Source of the DNA: Streptomyces sp. NRRL S-31
GTDB lineage: Bacteria > Actinomycetota > Actinomycetes > Streptomycetales > Streptomycetaceae
DNA length: 33,150 bases
Assembly: GCF_000718775.1 (NCBI RefSeq)
Contig: NZ_JOCB01000096.1
Coordinates: 1 to 33,150, forward strand
Reading direction: 5' to 3'
Of the stretch, positions 6,555-14,230 are shown in pieces. Positions within the stretch are counted from its first letter, which is position 1. The number at the start of each line of letters is the position of its first letter. The notes beneath the pieces were generated by a model. The model saw only the letters and a list, made by a program, of their open reading frames with translations, ran no database searches and was not told where the DNA came from. Both the position numbers and the translations under genes were made by a program.

Positions 6555-7429
6555 CCGAGCACGTCGAGTGGAGCGAGACCGAGCCTGCCGCCGCGCCGGC
6601 GGGCTCCGCCGTCACCCCCGCCGACGCCGCCGACGCGGCGCGGCTCGTCGCCTTCGGGCTCCAGCCGAAACTGGCGCCCGCGCGCGACCAGGAGTACACC
6701 GAGCTGCTGCGCCGCCACCGCGACGACCCGGCGTTCGCCCGGCTCGCGGACGCCGTCGCCGCCGGCCTCGGGCTCGTCGTGCTGGAGGTGTCCCCGCGCG
6801 CGGGGATGGCCGTGACCGCCGCCGAGGACTCCGCGTTCGCCGTCCGCATGGGCGACTACGCGCGGCGCGCCGCCGCCGACTCCGGCGACCGCTTCCTGCA
6901 CGGCCTCGCCCACCTCGCGGCCGCCGCGCTGGCGTTCCCGCGCCCCGAGGACCTCGCCGACGACTCCTACATCGGCCGGGTCACCGTCAACGGCGTCGAC
7001 GCCTTCGTCCGGCAGGCCTGCCGCCGGCTGGAGGAGCGCGCCGAGGAACAGGGCGAGAACACCGACCCGGCGACGGGCGCGCCCGGCCTGGAGTCCGCCT
7101 GGCGGATCTGGGCCCGACGCAGCGCCACCGGCGCCACCAAGGACGCCCGCCGGCCGGCCGCCTCCACCACCGGCATCGTGGCCAAGGCCCTGGCCTTCCT
7201 CACCGAATCCGGCTTCCTGCAACGCACCGGCGACGAGAGCGGCGGCACCTACCGCACCACCGCCCGCTACCAGCTCCAGGTCCGCGACATGGCCGGCGCC
7301 GCCGCCCTGGCCGAACTGCTGGAGCTGGGCGTCGTCCCGGTCACCGACGGCACGGCCAGCCTGCTGCCCGCCGAGGACACCGACGACCTCGACCTGGTGG
7401 CCGACGCCGGGCTGCCGTTCCACTCCTGA
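6551..7429 (+). CDS. MukE-like winged-helix subunit (MksE/JetB-like)
   Basis: This 292-aa protein sits between the kleisin-like and SMC-like genes, the place of MukE, MksE or JetB, small winged-helix proteins that bind kleisin and the DNA near the heads. An Ala-rich N-terminus is followed by a helical domain (about 30-190) and a likely winged helix (about 205-270) in which TGIVAKALAFLTESGFLQ is followed by GTYRTTARYQLQVRDMAG, the expected helix-turn-helix plus beta-wing pattern. The frame is open further upstream; I chose the GTG at 6551 because AAGGAG lies 8 nt before it and the preceding codons are inside the kleisin gene. No catalytic motif is visible. The role is inferred from order and fold pattern. 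Confidence 0.65.
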   Translation: MTEHVEWSETEPAAAPAGSAVTPADAADAARLVAFGLQPKLAPARDQEYTELLRRHRDDPAFARLADAVAAGLGLVVLEVSPRAGMAVTAAEDSAFAVRMGDYARRAAADSGDRFLHGLAHLAAAALAFPRPEDLADDSYIGRVTVNGVDAFVRQACRRLEERAEEQGENTDPATGAPGLESAWRIWARRSATGATKDARRPAASTTGIVAKALAFLTESGFLQRTGDESGGTYRTTARYQLQVRDMAGAAALAELLELGVVPVTDGTASLLPAEDTDDLDLVADAGLPFHS

Positions 7430-7502
7430 CGGCCCCGCCGCCGACGTAGCTCCGCCAGCACCCGAACCACCGCACCTTTCACCAGACTTACGAGAGTCCG
7501 CC

Positions 7503-10500
7503 ATGTACGAGCTGTCCCGGGTCCGCCTCTACTCGATCGGTCCCGCCGGTGCGCGCTACGCCGACACCGTGCTTGACCTGCGGGGGGTCGGCGAGCCCGT
7601 GCCCGACCCGGCGCCCACGCAGGCGGAGTTCTTCGCGGAGGAGCCGTCCGGCCCGCCCCGCCGGCCCGCGCCCGCCGGCGTGCTGTTCCTGGAGAACGGC
7701 GGCGGGAAGTCCGTCCTGCTCAAGCTGATCTTCTCGGTGATGCTGCCGGGCCACCGCAACACCCTCGGCGGTGCCAGCTCCGGCGTGCTGCGCAAGTTCC
7801 TGCTCGCCGACGACTGCGGCCATGTGGCGCTGGAGTGGCAGCACGTGCAGACCGGCGAGTGCGTGGTCGTCGGCAAGGTCAGCGAGTGGCGCGGACGGCA
7901 GGTCTCCAACGACCCGCGGAAGTTCGCCGAAGCCTGGTACTCCTTCCGGCCCGGACCCGGCCTCAGCCTGGACAGCCTGCCCGTCGCCGAGGCCACCGCC
8001 GTACGGCCGTCCGCCGAGGGCACCTCCGGCGCGCACGGCCGCCGCCGCACGATGAAGGGCTTCCGCGACGCCCTCATGGACGCCGGCAAGGCGTACCCGC
8101 ACCTGGAGGTGCACTGGGAGGAGATCCACGACCGGTGGATCGAGCACCTCGGCGAGCTGGGCCTGGACCCCGAACTCTTCCGCTACCAGCGCGAGATGAA
8201 CGCCGACGAGGGTGAGGCGGCCGGTCTCTTCGCGGTCAAGAAGGACTCCGACTTCACCGACCTGCTGCTGCGCGCCGTCACCGACACCCGCGACACCGAC
8301 GGCCTCGCCGACCTCGTCAGCGGCTTCGGCAACAAGCTCGGCCGACGCGCCGAACTGATCGCCGAACGGGACTTCACCGCCGGCTCGGCCGACCTGCTCG
8401 GCCGGATCGTGGAGGCGTCCGGAACGCGCGCCCGCGCGCGGGACGTCCACGCGGGCGCCGAGCGCCGGACCCGCACGCTGGCCCGGCGGCTGTCCGCGCG
8501 GGCCGTGCGGGAACGCGTCCGGGCCGCCGACCTCGCCCAGCGGGTCACGGCCGCCGCGTACGCCGTCACGCACTCCGAGGACGCCCGCGCGCGCAGTGCC
8601 CTGATCGCCGCCGAACTCGCCTACCGGCACGCCTCGCTGGCCCTCGCCGCCGCCGAGAAGTCCGCCGCCGCGCAGAAGCGCGAACTGGCCGACGCCCGCA
8701 CCCTGCACTCCGCCTGGCAGGCCGCCGAGGCCGTGCTGCGGCACCGGGCCGCCGCCGACCGCGTCGCGCGCGTGTCCGCCGCGATCCAGGAGGCCGAACG
8801 GGACGCGGCCCCCGCGCTCGCCGCCCGCGCCCGGGCCGCCGTCGACCTCGTACGGGCCCTGCACACCGCCGCCGCGAGCGCCGAGGCCCTCGCCAACGAG
8901 GAGGAGGAGCGATCCGCCGCCCTCCAGGAGGCCGGCGACTCCGCCTACCGCGACTCCACCTCCGCCGCCACCGACGCGCAGCGGGCCCGCAGCGAGGCCG
9001 GGCACCTGCGCCAGCGGCTCGCCGAGGTCGAGCAGGAGACCGCCGAGGCGGTCCGCGCGGGCTGGCTGGACGACAGCGCCCCGGACGCCGACCCGGCGCG
9101 CGCCGCGCTCGCCGCCAGCGACGCCGAGAAGACCGCCGTGGCCGCCTGGGACGCCGCTCGCGAGGCCGCCCGCAAGGCCACCGAGCACGCGCGCGAGGCG
9201 GCCTCCGCCGAGTCCCGTGCCGAGCTGACGGCGGCCCGCGCGGCGGACGCGGCGACCGCGGCCGAGCGGTCCCACGAGGCCGAGCGGCGCCTCGCCGAGG
9301 CACTGGCCGCCGAGGAGCGGCTGGCGGCGCTGCTGAGCCTGCCGGGCACACCCGGCACCGTGCGCGTGCCCGGACCCCGCAGCGGAGCGGACGACACCGC
9401 CCCGGCACCCGGGCACCACCCCCGCGCCGCCGGCGAGGGCGCGTTCACGCCCGAGGAACTCGACCGCGTCGCCGACGAACTGCGCGAACTCCTCGACAAC
9501 GCCGTCGCCACCGCCGAACGCCACCTGTTCGACCTGCGCACCGCCGCCGCCGACGACGCCCGCATCCTCGGCGCCCTCGGCGACGGCGGACTGCTGCCGC
9601 CCGGCCCGGACGTCCTGGCCACCGTCGAGTTCCTGGGCGAGCACGGCATCCCGGCGCTGCCCGGCTGGCGCTACCTCGCGCAGGCCGTCGACCCGGCCGA
9701 CCACGCGCGGGTGCTCGCCGCCCGCCCCGAGCTGGTCGACGGCGTGATCATCACCGACCCGGACACGCACGCGCGCGCCCGGGAGGCGCTGAGCGACGCC
9801 GCCCTGCTGCCGCGCTCCGCCGTCGCCGTCGGCACGGCCGCCGCCCTGCTCGCCCCGACCCCGGCCGACGCCGCCGCCGGCCCCGGCGACGTCTTCCTCG
9901 TCCCGCCGAACCCGGCCATGCACGACGAGCACGCCGCCGACGAGGAACGCCAGGCACTGCGCACCCGGGCCACCGAGCGCGACGAGGAGATCCGCGCCCT
10001 CGCCGCCCGCCTCGGCAAGGACCGCGAACTGGCCGCGCGGCTCGCCTCCTGGCGTACCGGCTGCCCCGCCGGGCGCCTCACCGAGCTGGCCCGGGCCGCC
10101 GCGGAGGCCCGCGCCTTCGCCGAGGAGACCGAGGCCGAACTCGCCGAGGCGCGGACCGCGCGCGCCGAGGCCGACGAGGTCGCGGCCGAGGCCGCGCATG
10201 TCCGCGACGAGCGGCAGGAGGTCGCGCAGAAGGCCCGCCGGGCCGCCGACGCCCTGGCCGGCCTCGCCTTCCGCCTGCGCGAGCGCGCCGGCTGGCAGGT
10301 GAAACTGCGCGAACTCGCCGACGAGGCCGCCGAGTCCGAGGCCCGCGCGCAGACCTGCCTGGAACGCGCCCGCGCCGCCGACGAGGACCGCCGCGCCGCC
10401 CAGCGCGCCGCCGACGACGCCCGCCGGACCGCACGAGCCCTGCGCGCCGAGCGGTCCGAGATCGCCGGCGCCCCCGACGACGTACCCGTCGAGGACACGG

Positions 10501-12158
10501 ACGCCCCGCAGACCTCCCTGCCCGCCCTCCGCGAGGCCTACCGGGCCGCCTCGCAGGTGTACGAGAAGGTCGGCGTCGGCGCCGACCTGCGCGCCGAGCA
10601 GGCCCGCGCGGAGAGCGACGAGAGCGCCGCCCGGGCCGAACTGGACCGGCTCAGCAACAAGGTCCGCACCCGCGCCGAGCAGCTGCTCCAGTCACCCGAC
10701 GGCTCGGACGGCCCCTCCCGGCAGGCCGCCGCCGCGCGCGCGGAGGAACTGGTGCAACTGCTGGAGACCCGGATGTCCACCGCGAGCGAGCAGCTCGGCC
10801 GGCTGCGTGGCGAGGCGGAACGGCACGCGCCCGAGGACGGTGAGGCCCACACCGAGCTGCCCGAGGACCTCCTCCCGCGCGACGCCGAGCACGCCCAGGC
10901 ACTGCTGCGCACCGCCACCACCGAACTCGCCGCCCGCACCGAGGCGCTGGCCGAGGCCCGCGAGGCCCACGCGGAGCTGCTGGACGCCCACCGCGCCGCC
11001 GAGGACGCGGCCGGCGGCTTCGACGAGATCGCCGCAATGCTCCGCGACCTGCTGCGGGAACAGGCGCCCGAGGAGGAGCAGGAGGAGCCGGAGCCGTACC
11101 CGGGCACCCTGGAGGAGGCCCGGCACTCCGCCGCCGAGGCCCGCCGCTCGCTGCGCGGCTGCGCCGCCGACCTGTCCGCCGCCGAGGCGGCCGTGCGGGA
11201 GGCGAGCGACGTCCTTGTCCGGCACGCCAACTCCACGCGGTACGAGCAGGTCCGCACCCCCGCCCGGCAGCAGATCCGGGAACTGCCCGCCGCCGCGCTG
11301 CCCGAGCACGCCCAGAAGTGGGCGGACGCGTTCGCGCCCCGGCTGCGTGTGCTGACGGACGAGCTGGCCCAGCTGGAGCGCAACCGCGACTCGATCGTGG
11401 ACCGGCTGCGCGGTCTCGTGGAGTCGGCCCTCGCCACGCTCCGGTCCGCGCAGCGGCTCTCCCGGCTGCCGGAGGGGCTCGGCGAGTGGTCCGGGCAGGA
11501 GTTCCTGCGCATCCGCTTCGAGGAGCCCGACCACGCCACGCTCGTCGAACGGCTCGGCGAGGTCATCGACGAGGCCACGCGCGCGGCCGTCAAGAAGAAC
11601 TCCGATCTGCGCCGCGACGGCATGTCCCTGCTGCTGCGGGGCGTCGCGGCGGCCCTCCAGCCGAAGGGCGTGGCCGTCGAGATCCTCAAGCCCGACGCCG
11701 TGCTGCGCGCCGAGCGCGTTCCCGTCGGCCAGATGGGCGACGTGTTCTCCGGCGGCCAGCTGCTCACCGCCGCTATCGCCCTGTACTGCACGATGGCCGC
11801 GCTGCGGTCCAACGACCGCGGCCGGGACAAGCACCGGCACGCCGGCACGCTCTTCCTGGACAACCCGATCGGCCGGGCCAACGCCACCTATCTGCTGGAG
11901 CTCCAGCGGGCCGTGTCCGACGCCCTGGGCGTGCAGCTGCTGTACACCACCGGCCTGTTCGACACGACCGCCCTCGCGGAGTTCCCGCTGGTCATCCGGT
12001 TGCGCAACGACGCGGACCTCAGGGCGGGCCTGAAGTACATCAGCGTGGAGGAACACCTGCGGCCGGGCCTGCCCCAGCAGCCACAGGCGGGGGAGACGGT
12101 GCGCAGCGAGATCACGGCGACCCGGATGTTCAGGAAGCCGGCACCGACCACCAGCTGA
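7503..12158 (+). CDS. SMC/MukB-like ATPase of a condensin-like complex, 1551 aa
   Basis: The protein has the SMC plan. An N-terminal head with Walker A LENGGGKS (about 63-70) leads into long Ala/Glu/Arg-rich coiled coil (about 310-640), a globular mid-domain in the hinge position (about 648-865), returning coiled coil (about 870-1390), and a C-terminal head with the ABC signature FSGGQ (1415-1419) and Walker B LFLDNP (1450-1455). Length is close to MukB (1486 aa). The residue after the Walker B Asp1453 is Asn1454, where SMC, MukB and Rad50 proteins have the catalytic Glu. It is the third gene of the operon, 73 bp after the MukE-like gene. Such complexes load on DNA and extrude loops; Wadjet members use an added nuclease to cut plasmids. 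No nuclease gene is adjacent here, so the biological role is open. Confidence 0.85.
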   Translation: MYELSRVRLYSIGPAGARYADTVLDLRGVGEPVPDPAPTQAEFFAEEPSGPPRRPAPAGVLFLENGGGKSVLLKLIFSVMLPGHRNTLGGASSGVLRKFLLADDCGHVALEWQHVQTGECVVVGKVSEWRGRQVSNDPRKFAEAWYSFRPGPGLSLDSLPVAEATAVRPSAEGTSGAHGRRRTMKGFRDALMDAGKAYPHLEVHWEEIHDRWIEHLGELGLDPELFRYQREMNADEGEAAGLFAVKKDSDFTDLLLRAVTDTRDTDGLADLVSGFGNKLGRRAELIAERDFTAGSADLLGRIVEASGTRARARDVHAGAERRTRTLARRLSARAVRERVRAADLAQRVTAAAYAVTHSEDARARSALIAAELAYRHASLALAAAEKSAAAQKRELADARTLHSAWQAAEAVLRHRAAADRVARVSAAIQEAERDAAPALAARARAAVDLVRALHTAAASAEALANEEEERSAALQEAGDSAYRDSTSAATDAQRARSEAGHLRQRLAEVEQETAEAVRAGWLDDSAPDADPARAALAASDAEKTAVAAWDAAREAARKATEHAREAASAESRAELTAARAADAATAAERSHEAERRLAEALAAEERLAALLSLPGTPGTVRVPGPRSGADDTAPAPGHHPRAAGEGAFTPEELDRVADELRELLDNAVATAERHLFDLRTAAADDARILGALGDGGLLPPGPDVLATVEFLGEHGIPALPGWRYLAQAVDPADHARVLAARPELVDGVIITDPDTHARAREALSDAALLPRSAVAVGTAAALLAPTPADAAAGPGDVFLVPPNPAMHDEHAADEERQALRTRATERDEEIRALAARLGKDRELAARLASWRTGCPAGRLTELARAAAEARAFAEETEAELAEARTARAEADEVAAEAAHVRDERQEVAQKARRAADALAGLAFRLRERAGWQVKLRELADEAAESEARAQTCLERARAADEDRRAAQRAADDARRTARALRAERSEIAGAPDDVPVEDTDAPQTSLPALREAYRAASQVYEKVGVGADLRAEQARAESDESAARAELDRLSNKVRTRAEQLLQSPDGSDGPSRQAAAARAEELVQLLETRMSTASEQLGRLRGEAERHAPEDGEAHTELPEDLLPRDAEHAQALLRTATTELAARTEALAEAREAHAELLDAHRAAEDAAGGFDEIAAMLRDLLREQAPEEEQEEPEPYPGTLEEARHSAAEARRSLRGCAADLSAAEAAVREASDVLVRHANSTRYEQVRTPARQQIRELPAAALPEHAQKWADAFAPRLRVLTDELAQLERNRDSIVDRLRGLVESALATLRSAQRLSRLPEGLGEWSGQEFLRIRFEEPDHATLVERLGEVIDEATRAAVKKNSDLRRDGMSLLLRGVAAALQPKGVAVEILKPDAVLRAERVPVGQMGDVFSGGQLLTAAIALYCTMAALRSNDRGRDKHRHAGTLFLDNPIGRANATYLLELQRAVSDALGVQLLYTTGLFDTTALAEFPLVIRLRNDADLRAGLKYISVEEHLRPGLPQQPQAGETVRSEITATRMFRKPAPTTS

Positions 12159-12184
12159 TCAGGAGGCCGTGGCGAGCGGCCGGT

Positions 12185-12206
12185 GACGCGCATCGCGCTG
12201 TGCGTC
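12185..12206. terminator. Hairpin between the convergent SMC-like and IclR genes
   Basis: GACGCGCA and TGTGCGTC pair over 8 positions (one G-U on the plus-strand RNA) around a 6-nt loop. It lies 27 nt after the SMC-like stop in a 76-bp convergent gap. There is no T-tract, as is common for Streptomyces terminators. Confidence 0.4.
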
Positions 12207-12234
12207 GCGAACGGCGCGCACCGGTCGCCCCGGG

Positions 12235-13071
12235 TCAGAAGCCGTACCCCATGCGGCGGGACAGCTCGGTGCCCGCCGCGACCGTCCGCTCGGCCACCTT
12301 CGGCAGCCGGTCGGCGTCGAGCTGGTACACCGGGCCCGACACGCTGATCGCCGCGATCACCTCGCCGTCGTGCGCGCGCACCGGCGCCGCGACGGCAGCG
12401 AGGCCCGGCTCAAGCTCCTCGACGGTGACGCCGTACCCCTGCCGGACCACGGTCTCCAGTTCGGCGCGCAGCACGGCGGCACCGGTGACCGTACGGTCGG
12501 TGAACCGCGGCAGCGGCCGTGCCAGCAGGCCCTCGCGCAGGGGCGGCGACAGGTGCGCGAGGAGCACCTTGCCGCTGGAGGTGGCGTGCAGCGGGGTGCG
12601 TCTGCCCAGCCAGTTCTGCGCGGTCACGGACGCCGTGCCACGGGCCTGCATGATGTTGACCGCCGCGTCCTCGTCGAGCACGGCGAGGTTGACCGTCTCG
12701 CCCAGTTCGTCGGCGACCTCCCGGCAGACCGGGACGGCCTCCTGGGAGATCTCCAGGCGCACTGCCGCCGCTCCCGCCAGGCGCAGTACGCCGGCTCCCA
12801 GGTAGTACTTCCCGCGGTCCTTGGCCTGGGCCACCAGGCCGCGGTTCTCCAGCACGCCGAGCAGCCGGAACGCCGTGGACTTGTGGACGTCCAGCTCCTG
12901 TGCGATCTCGGTGACGCCCGCCTCGCCGTGCCGGGCGAGGATCTCCAGCACGCTCACCGCGCGGTCCACCGACTGCACCGCACTCGCCGCCGCGCGACCG
13001 GTCTGCCGCTCCGGAGTACCGGGGCTCCCGGTCTGCTCCGGACGGTCGGACTGCTGCTGCGTGCGGGGCAT
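12235..13071 (-). CDS. IclR-family transcriptional regulator
   Basis: A 278-aa cytoplasmic regulator. The N-terminal winged helix (about 32-95) contains AVSVLEILARHGEAGVTEIAQELDVHKSTAFRLLGVLENRGLV, the classic IclR helix-turn-helix; the C-terminal GAF-like effector domain (about 110-275) includes the family's small-molecule pocket segments LHATSSGKVLLAHL and AAISVSGP. A 25-residue Gln/Pro/Gly-rich tail precedes the DNA-binding domain. I chose the ATG at 13071, preceded by GAGAG; an ATG at 13089 lacks a ribosome-binding site. An inverted repeat 85-110 bp upstream may be its operator. Neighbours do not reveal a regulon: it converges with the SMC-like gene and no catabolic gene is adjacent on its strand. 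Confidence 0.88.
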   Translation of the reverse strand: MPRTQQQSDRPEQTGSPGTPERQTGRAAASAVQSVDRAVSVLEILARHGEAGVTEIAQELDVHKSTAFRLLGVLENRGLVAQAKDRGKYYLGAGVLRLAGAAAVRLEISQEAVPVCREVADELGETVNLAVLDEDAAVNIMQARGTASVTAQNWLGRRTPLHATSSGKVLLAHLSPPLREGLLARPLPRFTDRTVTGAAVLRAELETVVRQGYGVTVEELEPGLAAVAAPVRAHDGEVIAAISVSGPVYQLDADRLPKVAERTVAAGTELSRRMGYGF

Positions 13072-13156
13072 GGGCTCTACTCTCACCATGTGCCGGGCCG
13101 GTCGGGTCGCGACCGCGGCAAGCCCTCGACGCGATGATCCTCACGCCCGGACCTTG

Positions 13157-13183
13157 TTGCGCACAGCACTGAACAGTGCGCCA
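13157..13183. promoter_or_regulatory. Inverted repeat upstream of the IclR gene, candidate operator
   Basis: The outer arms TTGCGCAC (13157-13164) and GTGCGCCA (13176-13183) match at 7 of 8 positions, and inside them GCACTG-AA-CAGTGC (13166-13179) is a perfect nested repeat. It lies about 86 bp upstream of the IclR start. IclR proteins often bind such sites as tetramers and autoregulate. Assignment to this protein is by proximity only. Confidence 0.45.
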
Positions 13184-13277
13184 TGCGAGACACCATGCTA
13201 ACGAAACGGTCAAGTGTCCGACCGGCCGCTGACCCCCCGGCTGCCGGGACACGTCCGGCCCGCGCCGCCGGCCGGGG

Positions 13278-13772
13278 TCAGGAGTGCGAGAGCTGCCCCG
13301 CCCCGCCGCGCCGGCGTATCCGCTCCTGCTCCCGCAGGGCCGCCCGGTCCTGACGGCGGCGCGCCCGCCGCTCCCGGCGCAGGGCCCGGGCCGTGCTGCT
13401 CGGCTCGGAGACCACGCCGTACCGCTGGTTCCACACCTGGCGGGTCACCCAGACGTCGACCACGGCCCACGTGGCCACGACCGTGCTCGCCACACCGCTG
13501 ATCACCATCGGCAGTGCCAGCCAGGAGCCGGCCAGCGTGCACAGGAACGCCGCCATCGCCTGGACCAGCGTCAACGCCATGACGATGACGGCCCGCACCG
13601 CCGCGGCCCGCACCGGATCGGGCAGCGGATGCCGGCGCGCGGGCTCCTCGATCCACAACGCCCGCGCGTCCCGCCGCTGTTCGTCACCGCCGAACTCCCC
13701 GCCGTACTGCGGCGCCGGAACGCCGCGATGCGGCTCCATCCGGCCCCGTCCCGTCTGCGAGCGCTCCGTCAT
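13278..13772 (-). CDS. Small membrane protein with two transmembrane helices, function unknown
   Basis: A 164-aa protein with a hydrophilic N-terminus (about 1-55), two adjacent hydrophobic segments (VRAVIVMALTLVQAMAAFLC, about 62-81, and WLALPMVISGVASTVVATWAVV, about 86-107) and a strongly basic Arg-rich C-terminal tail (about 125-160, RALRRERRARRRQDR) likely to sit in the cytoplasm. The ATG at 13772 has GGGAG 4 nt upstream; the open frame extends to 13865 but that part lacks a ribosome-binding site. No family is recognised beyond the general pattern of Streptomyces two-helix membrane proteins. It is divergent from the conservon. Confidence 0.7.
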   Translation of the reverse strand: MTERSQTGRGRMEPHRGVPAPQYGGEFGGDEQRRDARALWIEEPARRHPLPDPVRAAAVRAVIVMALTLVQAMAAFLCTLAGSWLALPMVISGVASTVVATWAVVDVWVTRQVWNQRYGVVSEPSSTARALRRERRARRRQDRAALREQERIRRRGGAGQLSHS

Positions 13773-13849
13773 GCTTCTCCCGGACGCCCCGCGTCGCTCC
13801 GTCGAGCCCATCACCGTGTCACTCCCCACCGCCGGCAGACCGCTCGCCC

Positions 13850-13867
13850 CGGTGTCCGAAGACACCG
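13850..13867 (-). repeat. UUCG-tetraloop hairpin upstream of the membrane protein gene
   Basis: Read on the minus strand, CGGTGTC-TTCG-GACACCG is a 7-bp perfect stem closed by C(UUCG)G, the most stable RNA tetraloop type. It lies 77 nt upstream of the ATG at 13772, so it may sit in that gene's 5' leader. On the plus strand the loop would be CGAA. Confidence 0.5.
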
Positions 13868-14139
13868 ACTCCCCAGTGGCTGCCCGGCTTGCGTTGCTTT
13901 ACGCCGCCGGGGCGCGGGATACGGCTCCTGTGGCCCCATCCGCCCCCATCACCCATGAAGAAGGACGAACGAGGCCGCGTGAAGATTCCCCGGCGGCGAA
14001 GAAATCCGGCCAACCGGCCGTGGACGAGGGCGGCACCGGCCGGACCAGGCCCTCCGGAACGCGGTGACAATCTCCCCCCATGCCCGGACAACTCGCCATG
14101 TCTCGCCTGCGGCGCGGAAGTTCACCCTCCGGACATGCC

Positions 14140-14169
14140 TTCGAGATAACTGTGAGGCGGTAGTAGGCT
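14140..14169 (+). promoter_or_regulatory. Candidate conservon (cvnA) promoter
   Basis: TTCGAG (14140-14145) and TAGGCT (14164-14169) are separated by 18 bp, giving a start near 14176 and a leader of about 55 nt that ends in the strong ribosome-binding site GGGGGAGG before the cvnA ATG. The -35 is a moderate match, so confidence is limited. Confidence 0.35.
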
Positions 14170-14230
14170 CGCGCCGTCTGCTGAAGGACATGAGCACCCC
14201 CGGCCGGAGGGGGTCGAGCTGGGGGAGGCC

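Larger units (their letters stand above)
13773..14230. other. 458-bp divergent intergenic region before the conservon
   Basis: Between the small membrane protein and cvnA no frame has a convincing start, ribosome-binding site and composition. It holds a UUCG-type hairpin on the minus strand (13850-13867), an AT-richer stretch (about 13950-14010) and a candidate cvnA promoter (14140-14169). I see nothing else assignable. Confidence 0.5.

Noticed and set aside
7488..10199. A 903-codon minus-strand open frame opposite the SMC-like gene
   Set aside because: It is the Gly/Val-rich mirror of an Ala/Glu/Arg-rich coiled-coil coding region with no recognisable domain.
7430..12234. A JetD/TOPRIM nuclease hidden within or beside the condensin-like operon
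   Set aside because: No frame beside the operon carries TOPRIM-like acidic motifs, and the mid-domain of the SMC-like protein occupies the hinge position without visible nuclease residues.
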